From an uncultured Capnocytophaga sp. (lineage in GTDB: Bacteria; Bacteroidota; Bacteroidia; Flavobacteriales; Flavobacteriaceae): a stretch of DNA of 24,849 nt. Below, piece by piece: positions 8,462 to 14,754 of the stretch. Under the pieces are notes generated by a model. That model made no database searches and was not told the DNA's origin. It was given only the letters and a program-made list of their open reading frames with translations. How positions within the stretch are numbered: the stretch's first letter is position 1; every line of letters starts with the position of its first letter. The DNA is taken from assembly GCF_938029845.1 (NCBI RefSeq), contig NZ_CALHGG010000165.1:1-24849 (forward strand). Direction: 5' to 3'. The translations under genes were made by a program, and so were the position numbers.

Positions 8462-8920
8462 ATGAATTATCTAAAACGATTAAAACAGAGTGGAGAATTT
8501 GAGTATTCTATAGGGGCTAATGCTGAAGAAATTAAGCATATAGAAGAGGAATTGGGCATCTTGCTCCCTGAGGCATATATGGATTTTCTATCAGAATGTG
8601 GTTCTTGTAATTATGGCGATGTCTATATCAATGGTATTTACAAAGAAAAAGACAGCATATCCTATCCTATTGTGGAACTAACTAAACAACTAAGAGAGGA
8701 CTTACATCTTTCAGAGGATTTTATCGTACTACATTACGAGGTGGACGAATTTCTAACTTTATATAAAGTTTCTAATAAGATACACCTGAAAGATGCGAAG
8801 GTCTTCGAAGCAGAGGTTTATTGCAATGATAAGGGGGACTTTGAAATCGACAAACCTACGCCTATGTTTAATTCTTTTGAGGAATATTTTGAAGACTTTT
8901 TAGACTTAGCAGAAGATTAA
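8462..8920 (+). CDS. SMI1/KNR4 (SUKH) family protein, likely immunity protein
   Basis: At 152 residues this has the usual SUKH length and signature: an N-terminal helix (EEIKHIEEELGILLPEAYMDF, about 22-42) followed by LSECGSCNYGDVYINGI, and an acidic C-terminal helix FNSFEEYFEDFLDL. SUKH proteins are best known as immunity partners of contact-dependent and other polymorphic toxins, often nuclease types, and occur as orphans in immunity arrays. No toxin gene lies within reach here, so the target cannot be named. It is the second gene of the operon that starts at 8144. Gene debris begins five bases after its stop. Confidence 0.85.
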   Translation: MNYLKRLKQSGEFEYSIGANAEEIKHIEEELGILLPEAYMDFLSECGSCNYGDVYINGIYKEKDSISYPIVELTKQLREDLHLSEDFIVLHYEVDEFLTLYKVSNKIHLKDAKVFEAEVYCNDKGDFEIDKPTPMFNSFEEYFEDFLDLAED

Positions 8921-8924
8921 CCCA

Positions 8925-8999
8925 ATGAAAACAGAAAAGATATTATTAGCAGGAGCAACTGGCTATTAGGCAAACATCGGTTAAAGGCGTTTTTTGAAT
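8925..8999 (+). pseudogene. Frameshifted 5' remnant of a Rossmann-fold NAD(P)-binding gene
   Basis: An ATG at 8925 opens MKTEKILLAGATGY and then meets TAG at 8967. The first residues are the classic start of an NmrA/epimerase-like NAD(P)-binding protein (KILLAGATGYLGK). Restoring one T in CTATTAGGC gives GYLGKHRLKAFFE in frame, so a single-base deletion broke the frame. Nothing similar follows beyond about 9000, so the rest of the gene is gone. It is far too short to work. Confidence 0.6.
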
Positions 9000-9028
9000 C
9001 TATAAATTCATCAGCTGATAGATAAATT

Positions 9029-9117
9029 CTTTCTTAGTCTTACTACCATCTATAATCATATAACAAGCCGTCAGCAGTTCGGTATTTTGCAAAGAAAGTT
9101 ATATAATGGTTATATAT
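9029..9117 (-). repeat. Direct repeat copy A
   Basis: Bases 9043-9117 match 9935-10009 at 68 of 75 positions by eye, in the same orientation, with weaker similarity continuing to 9029 and 9921. The two copies bracket the 215-codon gene. The match ends abruptly at 9117 and 10009. Confidence 0.85.
9043..9117 (-). pseudogene. Remnant: last 24 codons of a paralog of the 9935-10282 gene
   Basis: Read on the minus strand this encodes a tail ending TFFAKYRTADGLLYDYRW and a stop, nearly the same as the C-terminus TFFTKYRTADGLLDDYRW of the gene at 9935-10282. Upstream the homology stops at once. The frame runs back, without a start, into the stop codon of the 215-codon gene. It is the tail of a lost gene copy, left by recombination or deletion. 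Confidence 0.8.
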
Positions 9118-9141
9118 ACTTGCTATCAATAAAGAGTAATC

Positions 9142-9789
9142 CTACCATTCAATCTCTTCTAACTCATCAATAGGTAACTTCATTGCTTTATATTTAGAAA
9201 TGGATAGTTCCTTTATGTAGTCAAAATCCTCTTTTCTATTTAAGTATTTTAAAATACACAAGGCTTGTAGTGCATTTTTATTTTCTACATTCCAGTGAAC
9301 TAAAAAATCCCAATCACAGGCTTTTTGTGTCCATATCTGCCCCTTCTCGAAAAGCGTGATAAGTTCATCCCTATATAAGTCTATTTCCGAACTATCGTAG
9401 AGGTAACAATTTTGTACTTTTGCTGTTTGAAAAAAGGGAGCTATATCCCTCCAATTATAAATACCCCCTATTATGGGAGCTTTCTTTTTAATGTTTTTAA
9501 GCAATTTCTTTTTCAATTGGTCAGGGATATTTCGCTTTTCTATGGAATTTTGTTGTACCTGATTGCTTATATGGGCTATTTCCTTTTGGAGTATTGAGAG
9601 AGAAATATCCAACAAATAATAATCTTGTCCAGTCTTTCTTCTTACATCAAAAAAATAACCATAAGAAAGAGATATATCATTTTTCAGAATACCCATATAA
9701 GCCTTATAGGTATCATCAAAATACAAACCAGCTTTTTGCATCTTATCTTCTAATATACTTCTAATTTTATCAAGGATAGTTTCCATCAT
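9142..9789 (-). CDS. Hypothetical protein, 215 aa, bracketed by direct repeats
   Basis: I do not recognise a family. The product is soluble-looking, with no signal peptide or membrane helix, and is rich in Lys, Ile and aromatic residues. It starts with a helical segment (METILDKIRSILEDKMQKAG) and ends LPIDELEEIEW. Two adjacent ATG codons stand at the start; either could be used. Its length and AT-rich composition are typical of small immunity or accessory genes, which is only suggestive. It lies between copies of the 75-base repeat and is downstream of, and co-oriented with, the genes ending at 9935 and 10291, so it may be the last gene of that unit. Confidence 0.7.
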   Translation of the reverse strand: MMETILDKIRSILEDKMQKAGLYFDDTYKAYMGILKNDISLSYGYFFDVRRKTGQDYYLLDISLSILQKEIAHISNQVQQNSIEKRNIPDQLKKKLLKNIKKKAPIIGGIYNWRDIAPFFQTAKVQNCYLYDSSEIDLYRDELITLFEKGQIWTQKACDWDFLVHWNVENKNALQALCILKYLNRKEDFDYIKELSISKYKAMKLPIDELEEIEW

Positions 9790-9821
9790 GCAAATGTTAT
9801 TGGGGTAATAAGCTTTCTTGC

Positions 9822-9941
9822 TTATACTATGTCTGTTAGGGGGACAACACTTTCTATATTCTCTCCTATAAAACTCATTAATTCTTCTTTATTCAAGATA
9901 CTTTTTACTAGATTGCCGTTCTGTCTCAGTCTCACTACCAT
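9822..9941 (-). CDS. Possible small protein, 39 aa, overlapping the upstream stop
   Basis: An ATG overlapping the stop region of the gene ending at 9935 opens a 39-residue frame whose C-terminal part (KSILNKEELMSFIGENIESV, then VPLTDIV) looks like normal protein. It fills the gap before the 215-codon gene. The overlap of about seven bases is the kind found between translationally coupled genes. It could equally be the remains of a longer lost gene, because the same ATG in repeat copy A leads to a stop after 12 codons. Confidence 0.3.
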   Translation of the reverse strand: MVVRLRQNGNLVKSILNKEELMSFIGENIESVVPLTDIV

Positions 9942-10009
9942 CTGTAATCATCTAATAAGCCGTCTGCAGTTCGGTATTTTGTAAAGAAAGTTACATAATG
10001 GTCATATAT
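9921..10009 (-). repeat. Direct repeat copy B
   Basis: This is the intact counterpart of copy A, covering the last 24 codons and stop of the gene at 9935-10282 plus a few bases beyond. The copies are about 890 bases apart, so recombination between them would delete exactly one 215-codon gene unit. Confidence 0.85.
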
Positions 10010-10282
10010 CTTCAAATCAAACAACTTACTATTATTGTATTTTAGGCACAACTGATATTCGCTTATTTCTCGTTCTATCTCATCGGCCAATAGGATACTA
10101 AAAGCATCAATACATTCTTGATATTCTTTGCATAAGGTAATCAGCGCCTCACTCAACGAATTTTCTATGAGTCGTGCCCTATAACAATAAGCTACTGAGG
10201 GAATAGCTTCTATATGATCGATCAAAGCATAATCCCCTTTTGTTGGAGATATTATATAATCGGTTTTTATTTGTAAGACCAT
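9935..10282 (-). CDS. Hypothetical protein, 115 aa, second gene of a minus-strand unit
   Basis: No family is recognised. The product runs from MVLQIKTDYIISPTKGDYAL to a C-terminus with TFFTKYRTADGLLDDYRW; it is soluble-looking and mixed alpha/beta in appearance. I start it at the ATG at 10282, eight bases after the stop of the upstream gene and behind an A-rich GGAAAAAAG. The longer open frame would overlap that gene by 46 bases and adds a lysine-rich stretch with no support. A remnant of a second copy of its 3' end lies at 9043-9117, so the gene once had a duplicate nearby. Confidence 0.65.
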   Translation of the reverse strand: MVLQIKTDYIISPTKGDYALIDHIEAIPSVAYCYRARLIENSLSEALITLCKEYQECIDAFSILLADEIEREISEYQLCLKYNNSKLFDLKIYDHYVTFFTKYRTADGLLDDYRW

Positions 10283-10290
10283 CTTTTTTC

Positions 10291-10815
10291 CTATTCCCGA
10301 TAAAGTCCTTTTTCTTTCAATATTTTTGCAGGACAATACGCTATTTCGGCTGTGGTATAAATACTATTAAAATCCAAATCATATAGCAAAGGAGGAAATT
10401 TACATTCATAAATCACTTCCTCTGCTAATTTTGTATAATACAACTGGTTATTAGGATACTGGGGACATTCTATAAAGCTATTATAAGAGAGCAGGAAGTC
10501 AAATAGATAATAAATTGTGGAAGCAAATATCTCAAAAGAAGAAGGTTCCTCCCTCAAAGAGCCATAGACTTCTTCGCTTATAGAACACCAATCAAAATTT
10601 AAGTGATATAAGGGCATCTCCATCAGGACAAACTTCTGTAAAGAATAACTCTGAAAACTTGCTTGATAATGATTTATATGACTTCTTAGTATCCAATCCT
10701 GCAATTGTGAGGTGTGTTTTTGTAGCAACAAAAGATAAGGCAGATTAGTATTACCCACTACCTGTAACATTTCTTCCTTTGTATCCCTATAAAAACACTG
10801 CCATTTCTTCTTCAT
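10291..10815 (-). CDS. Hypothetical protein, 174 aa, first gene of the minus-strand unit
   Basis: I do not recognise a family. The product is soluble-looking, with many aromatic residues and clusters such as FASTIYYLFDFLLSYNSF around the middle that are probably buried helices rather than membrane spans. The N-terminus MKKKWQCFYRDTKEEML is basic but lacks a signal peptide. It has a well-formed promoter at 10872-10903 and is followed after eight bases by the 115-residue gene, so the two are probably translated together. Two small genes of unknown function in tandem would fit toxin-immunity or twin-immunity pairs, but nothing in the sequence proves this. Confidence 0.7.
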   Translation of the reverse strand: MKKKWQCFYRDTKEEMLQVVGNTNLPYLLLLQKHTSQLQDWILRSHINHYQASFQSYSLQKFVLMEMPLYHLNFDWCSISEEVYGSLREEPSSFEIFASTIYYLFDFLLSYNSFIECPQYPNNQLYYTKLAEEVIYECKFPPLLYDLDFNSIYTTAEIAYCPAKILKEKGLYRE

Positions 10816-10871
10816 CTGTTATTTATTCTAAACTATTTTTATTCTCACATAAAGCACACTATATCACCACA

Positions 10872-10903
10872 CAAAAATATAAAAATTAAAAAAGCCAAAC
10901 AAA
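10872..10903 (-). promoter_or_regulatory. Promoter TTTG-N20-TATTTTTG for the unit starting at 10815
   Basis: On the minus strand TTTG (10900-10903) and TATTTTTG (10872-10879) are exactly 20 bases apart, a full flavobacterial promoter 56 bases before the ATG. The remainder of 10816-11076 is AT-rich spacer without a recognisable gene. Confidence 0.7.
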
Positions 10904-11076
10904 TAATTTCTGCAGTTAGTCATTAAAGGCTGATACAGACTATTTACTTATCAATTAAGCAATTAGAAAAAAAAAATTTGTTTTTATATATCTTTATTCT
11001 AAATAAAGGCACGATTTTTGATAAGACAATGAGCTAATGAGCTAACCATTCATTGACAAGTTAACAAATTATAATC

Positions 11077-11553
11077 ATGATAAAAAAAATTCTCTTTATT
11101 TCCCTTTTAGTTATTTCTGTAGGGGTGAATGTAGTTCTTATCAGAAAGATGTTTGTAGGCAACACTCAAGTCCTACCCAATGATACCCGTGTGAGTATCA
11201 TTGTAAGCCGGTCCAATAAGGACTTCGTTATGCACGAGATGCGCACCTTTGTAGAAGCACTTCATCAGATCAATGTCGGCATAGCCCAGAACGATCCTGC
11301 TCTTATTGCCAAAGTAGCCCGTGCTTCGGGTGGTTCGGTAGCAGGACATGCCCCCGCAGGCCTACTTGCCTCTGTTCCTGCGGAATTCAAGACTATAGGC
11401 TTCGACACCCATGGCAAGTTTGACCAAATCGCCGAGAGTGCCGAAAAGAACTTTGACCCTAAACATACCGCTGCACAAGTTACTGAACTGTTAGGCAATT
11501 GCGTTGCCTGCCACAAAATGTATAGAATGGACATTGATCCAAGTAAAAAATAA
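11077..11553 (+). CDS. Class II (c'/c556-like) type c cytochrome, membrane-anchored
   Basis: The 158-residue protein starts with a basic stretch and a hydrophobic helix (about 4-22) that should anchor it with the body in the periplasm. A single haem-binding motif CVACH (C142, C145, H146) lies near the C-terminus, as in four-helix-bundle cytochromes c' and c556. An N-terminal MHEMRTF (52-58) offers methionines that could be the sixth haem ligand, as in low-spin c556 types. The middle is helix-forming. It is probably an electron carrier, partner unknown. The gene stands alone between a repeat-like leader and a bidirectional terminator. Confidence 0.8.
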   Translation: MIKKILFISLLVISVGVNVVLIRKMFVGNTQVLPNDTRVSIIVSRSNKDFVMHEMRTFVEALHQINVGIAQNDPALIAKVARASGGSVAGHAPAGLLASVPAEFKTIGFDTHGKFDQIAESAEKNFDPKHTAAQVTELLGNCVACHKMYRMDIDPSKK

Positions 11554-11627
11554 AAACGTAAAAGTAAAAACTTGTTATCTGTTATTCTATCTGAACAACA
11601 GGCTCGTTATAAACCCATACCCTCCAA

Positions 11628-11658
11628 GAGGCAAATTGATGTTTATTCAGTTTGCCTC
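11628..11658. terminator. Bidirectional terminator between convergent genes
   Basis: GAGGCAAATTG pairs with CAGTTTGCCTC across nine bases, with one T-G pair. It lies between the stop of the cytochrome gene (plus) and the stop of the winged-helix gene (minus). The downstream T-run is modest (TTGTTATTTTG). Confidence 0.7.
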
Positions 11659-11673
11659 CTTGTTATTTTGAAT

Positions 11674-12759
11674 CTATGATCCATTAGCTGTTGTTACTTT
11701 GCAAAACTCCACAAACTGATTTACCGCCTCTTGTAGGCTTCGCTGCTTGACTTTGCTTTTCTCTGCAAAAAGTTCTGTGATAAGGTTTGCCCCTTGCTTA
11801 TCAATACTTGCTTTCCAATTGCCTACCACTCTGCCTTCGTGCAGAATTACAGGTTTGAAAATACCAAAGTTGTTATGTGCCTTAGCTGTATGTTTCTTTT
11901 CAAGCGCTACCCAGCGGCTTTTGTAACCTATCAGATACTCATCATAGGGTGGAAGCAAAAGTACCATTCTTGCATAATCGGGACAGTCAAGAGTACTATG
12001 ATATAGGTACATTGTCTCTTCTTCTACTTTTATCTCCTCTATTTCATTGGCTATTAAGGTCAAAGCTTTCCTGCATTGTGTTTTGGACAATCCCGACCAC
12101 CAAGCGAAGTCCTCTAAAGAAGCAGGCGAATGACTCCTAAAATACTTTAGGGCTAGCTGCTTCAGTGCTTCATCAGGAGTAAGCGAGCATATTGTAGACA
12201 CTCTTTCCGACAGCAATGCCCAAGTGGCTTCCCTACCTTGCATCACCCCTGAACACAGGAGGCCCTCTATCTCACTCCGAACTAATAAGGAAGTCAGTAG
12301 CCTATCGTCAGGTAAGAGTCCTAAGGAGGTGAGTTGTTCTGCAATAGCTTTTTTAGGTAATGACTTACCGCCTGCTAAGAGTTCCTGTAAGGCTTGAGTT
12401 ATCTCCTGAAAATGACTTTCTGAAAATGAGACATTGATACTCTTATACCACGATTGTAAGGTTCGCAAATTCCGCTCTTTACACAAGGGAAGCAACCAAC
12501 CTATATCTGTTTGGCTCACTACTTGTACAGTACATCGCAAGAGATGAAGGCGTAAGAGTTCAGCCTTAGCAAATGCCTCTTGGAGCCCAACTAACTGTGG
12601 TGTCCGCTGCCGTATCCCTATCGCCCAACGAAAATAGTTATAGTCCTGCGCTTGCATAGCCCCCTGCCAAGCTACTATATCTTCTGGTCTTTCGTATAGG
12701 GGAGAAAGCAGTTGCTGGTTTAGCATTCTTATCTGAATTGCTTCTTGTTTGTTCATCAT
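11674..12759 (-). CDS. Winged-helix protein of the AlkZ/YcaQ (HTH_42) DNA glycosylase-like family
   Basis: At 361 residues the protein has the family length and order: an N-terminal part with the motif WQGAMQAQD (31-39), winged-helix repeats in the middle, and a C-terminal block with LLPPYDEYLIGYKSRW and VVGNWKAS. The QxQ pair (Q36, Q38) is the catalytic motif of AlkZ, which removes azinomycin-damaged bases and unhooks interstrand crosslinks; AlkX/YcaQ proteins have related motifs. A role in excision of bulky or crosslinked bases is therefore likely, with lesion preference unknown. It is cytoplasmic. Two adjacent ATG codons stand at the start. It is divergent from the AraC-type regulator. Confidence 0.8.
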   Translation of the reverse strand: MMNKQEAIQIRMLNQQLLSPLYERPEDIVAWQGAMQAQDYNYFRWAIGIRQRTPQLVGLQEAFAKAELLRLHLLRCTVQVVSQTDIGWLLPLCKERNLRTLQSWYKSINVSFSESHFQEITQALQELLAGGKSLPKKAIAEQLTSLGLLPDDRLLTSLLVRSEIEGLLCSGVMQGREATWALLSERVSTICSLTPDEALKQLALKYFRSHSPASLEDFAWWSGLSKTQCRKALTLIANEIEEIKVEEETMYLYHSTLDCPDYARMVLLLPPYDEYLIGYKSRWVALEKKHTAKAHNNFGIFKPVILHEGRVVGNWKASIDKQGANLITELFAEKSKVKQRSLQEAVNQFVEFCKVTTANGS

Positions 12760-12776
12760 CTTTATTTTTACAAGGG

Positions 12777-12784
12777 CAAAGATA
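12777..12784 (-). promoter_or_regulatory. Promoter -7 element for the AlkZ-like gene
   Basis: The minus strand reads TATCTTTG, 17 bases before the ATG at 12759. No well-spaced TTTG is evident upstream. Confidence 0.55.
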
Positions 12785-12861
12785 CAAATTTAGTAATTAG
12801 TTACTCCTGTGATTCATACATTTTTAGCAAGATAGGAAAAGTATTTTACTAAAAATCACTG

Positions 12862-12869
12862 TATCTTTG
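12862..12869 (+). promoter_or_regulatory. Promoter -7 element for the AraC-type gene
   Basis: TATCTTTG matches TAnnTTTG. The longest open frame of the regulator would start with a TTG inside this element, so the ATG at 12909, 39 bases downstream, is the real start. An 8-bp inverted repeat (ATTTTTAG at 12820-12827, CTAAAAAT at 12849-12856) lies just upstream and would span the -33 region. Confidence 0.6.
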
Positions 12870-12908
12870 CCTCGTAAATCAGTGGTCAACCACTCAAACC
12901 TAACTTAC

Positions 12909-13760
12909 ATGCGAACTATTACTTACAACGACTACACCCAACGTATCAATAAGGTGGTTGCTTATATCAACGACCACTTAGATGCATCCTTGGACCTAAA
13001 GACCCTCGCCGAAGTGGCTGCCTTATCCGAATTTCACTTTCATCGTGTCTTCAAAGCGCTCAAGGGAGAGACTATCGGGGCACATATCACTCGCTTAAGG
13101 CTGGAAGCTACTGCACGTCTATTGCGTTATACCCCTCTTCCCATAGAAGAAATTGCCTTCAATATAGGGTATGAAACGCCTGCTTCCCTATCCAAAGCCT
13201 TCAAAAACCAATATGGCATCACTCCCTCTGAATACAGAACCAACAAAGATATTTACATTATGAAGAAAGAAATTATCAACCCCAATTTGGCACTCAAAGC
13301 TCCTAAAATAATGGATTTAGAACCTAAAAACCTTATCTATGTAGCTCTCACTGGCGAATATGGCACCTTGAACTACGGCAAAGCCTATGAGCAATTGTGG
13401 GCTGTTGTGAAATCACAAAAGCTATTTACCAAAGGTATTGAGTCTATAGGTGTATTCTATGACGATCCAAAAATCACTGAAACCTCCCTGCAACGTTCAG
13501 AAATTTGTCTATCTATTCACAAACCCGCCCGTCCTGAAGGCGAAGTAAGTTGCAAGAGCTTGGCGGGAGGCAAATATGCCGTCTTTTTCTATCAAGGAAG
13601 TTACAGCCATTTGGCTGCTGTAGATGATGCTGCTATGCGATGGGTGGTAGAAAGTGAATATGAACTGAGGGACGAACCTCTATTTGAGAAATACCTTAAT
13701 GACTCTCGCCGTACCCCTGAAGAAAAACTAAAAACAGAAATATATATCCCTATTCGTTAG
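12909..13760 (+). CDS. AraC-family regulator with GyrI-like effector-binding domain
   Basis: The 283-residue protein joins an N-terminal MarA/Rob-like AraC DNA-binding domain (about 1-110, with two HTHs: LKTLAEVAALSEFHFHRVFK and IEEIAFNIGYETPASLSKAF) to a C-terminal GyrI-like domain (about 125-283) that usually binds small hydrophobic ligands. This is the Rob/TipA-like layout of drug- or stress-responsive activators. The start is the ATG after the -7 element. The following membrane protein gene lies 51 bases downstream on the same strand and is a possible target or cotranscript. The divergent AlkZ-like gene is a second possible target. Confidence 0.88.
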   Translation: MRTITYNDYTQRINKVVAYINDHLDASLDLKTLAEVAALSEFHFHRVFKALKGETIGAHITRLRLEATARLLRYTPLPIEEIAFNIGYETPASLSKAFKNQYGITPSEYRTNKDIYIMKKEIINPNLALKAPKIMDLEPKNLIYVALTGEYGTLNYGKAYEQLWAVVKSQKLFTKGIESIGVFYDDPKITETSLQRSEICLSIHKPARPEGEVSCKSLAGGKYAVFFYQGSYSHLAAVDDAAMRWVVESEYELRDEPLFEKYLNDSRRTPEEKLKTEIYIPIR

Positions 13761-13811
13761 TCAATGCTCCTTTAGATAACAGCTGTCACCTAGAACCTAA
13801 CACCTTTTATC

Positions 13812-14288
13812 ATGACAAAAACAGAAAAAACTATTGGTATTCTCTTAGCCATTGCCTTATTACTACTTACAGTTTCGGGGAGTGGTTACTTCTTCTTTAG
13901 CCTAAAAGTAAATTTTGTACAATGGCTATCTTATAACGCTTGTTCTCATAGCAGTTTGGTATATTTAGTAGGCTTTGTGATTTTTCTATATAGCAGAAAT
14001 GTTACTTGGTTGGCTCTTGCTTTTCTGCCAATGTATTACTTCGGCACTATGGGACTGTTCACCTTTACATGGAGTGGCGCTAATATCTTTGCACAGCTAT
14101 CACATATCACTATGACACTGAACCTCATTTGGGCAGGGTATATGCTCTATCGTATAGGTGATTACAAGGCATTTGCATGTGGCTTGCTATATAGTATTAC
14201 GCTCTTTGTCCCTTTTATTTCCTTTGTAATGTACTATTGTCGCACCCATGCGGAGGAAATCAGCAACTTATTACAAATGACCCCATAG
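13812..14288 (+). CDS. Hypothetical four-helix membrane protein
   Basis: The 158-residue product is strongly hydrophobic, with membrane helices at roughly 8-30, 46-62, 64-84 and 90-112 and a further hydrophobic stretch at about 118-140. It has no signature I can name. Its N-terminus MTKTEKTIG is short and cytoplasmic. It follows the AraC-type regulator after a 51-base gap with no terminator between, so joint expression is plausible. Its stop is three bases from the stop of the convergent MerR gene, with no terminator between them. Confidence 0.65.
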   Translation: MTKTEKTIGILLAIALLLLTVSGSGYFFFSLKVNFVQWLSYNACSHSSLVYLVGFVIFLYSRNVTWLALAFLPMYYFGTMGLFTFTWSGANIFAQLSHITMTLNLIWAGYMLYRIGDYKAFACGLLYSITLFVPFISFVMYYCRTHAEEISNLLQMTP

Positions 14289-14291
14289 AGA

Positions 14292-14654
14292 TCAATCGTT
14301 ATGACTAGGAACTGACGAGCTATCACCGACGACTAACTGTCCCATTTTGCTAAGCATTTCCTCTATCATTGCCATACGCTTCTTTACTTTTTCTACGGAA
14401 GCGTCCAAGGTATACCCCTCATCAAGAAGTTCCTTTATGAGGAGTATTTTTTTGATATTCAGATAGTCATAGCGACGATTCTTCCCTTCCTCTTCTGTGA
14501 GGCTCTTGAGAATCCCTTTCTCTTCCCAATAGCGTATCTGTCGGGTAGGAATCCCTGTTATTTGGGATACCTCTCCTATTCCTACCACTAACTTCTTAAG
14601 AAAATCAAAGTCTAATAGTAGCTCCTTAGATTCTTTCTGCTCCGTCTTTTCCAT
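14292..14654 (-). CDS. MerR-family transcriptional regulator
   Basis: The 120-residue protein has a MerR winged-helix domain at about 26-95: VGIGEVSQITGIPTRQIRYW is the HTH with its RYWE wing start, followed by NRRYDYLNIKKILLIKELL. A short C-terminal coiled helix (VEKVKKRMAMIEEMLSKMG) would form the dimer, and there is no separate sensor domain. The start is the ATG at 14654; the longer open frame runs back across both operators and into the divergent gene and is not credible. It is divergent from the dehydrogenase, with matching palindromes beside each promoter, so it very likely controls itself and the dehydrogenase. Confidence 0.88.
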   Translation of the reverse strand: MEKTEQKESKELLLDFDFLKKLVVGIGEVSQITGIPTRQIRYWEEKGILKSLTEEEGKNRRYDYLNIKKILLIKELLDEGYTLDASVEKVKKRMAMIEEMLSKMGQLVVGDSSSVPSHND

Positions 14655-14657
14655 CGG

Positions 14658-14674
14658 TTGTAAATTATTTACAA
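14658..14674. promoter_or_regulatory. Palindromic operator 1 (MerR side)
   Basis: TTGTAAATTATTTACAA is a 17-bp palindrome with 7-bp arms. It lies between the -7 element of the MerR gene and its ATG, at or just past the transcription start. It is the reverse complement of operator 2 with a one-base difference. Confidence 0.75.
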
Positions 14675-14683
14675 AATAGGTTG

Positions 14684-14691
14684 CAAATATA
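14684..14691 (-). promoter_or_regulatory. Promoter -7 element for the MerR gene
   Basis: The minus strand reads TATATTTG, 29 bases before the ATG. A TTG on the same strand (plus bases 14713-14715) is spaced 21 bases upstream. Confidence 0.65.
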
Positions 14692-14704
14692 CAATTTTTT
14701 ATTG

Positions 14705-14712
14705 TAACTTTG
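14705..14712 (+). promoter_or_regulatory. Promoter -7 element for the SDR gene
   Basis: TAACTTTG matches TAnnTTTG and lies 42 bases before the ATG at 14755. TTG at 14681-14683 is 21 bases upstream. It overlaps the MerR promoter region back to back. Confidence 0.65.
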
Positions 14713-14716
14713 CAAT

Positions 14717-14733
14717 TTGTAAATAATCTACAA
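14717..14733. promoter_or_regulatory. Palindromic operator 2 (SDR side)
   Basis: TTGTAAATAATCTACAA begins four bases after the SDR -7 element. Its reverse complement differs from operator 1 at one position. A regulator bound here would cover the transcription start. Confidence 0.75.
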
Positions 14734-14754
14734 TTAACGAAAATAATCAACAAT

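Noticed and set aside
9010..9019. Perfect palindrome ATCAGCTGAT as a possible recombination site
   Set aside because: Ten-base palindromes are common by chance and no recombinase or second copy is visible.
10283..10336. Longer N-terminus for the 9935-10282 gene
   Set aside because: It overlaps the upstream gene by 46 bases and the residues look random; the ATG at 10282 fits an eight-base gap.
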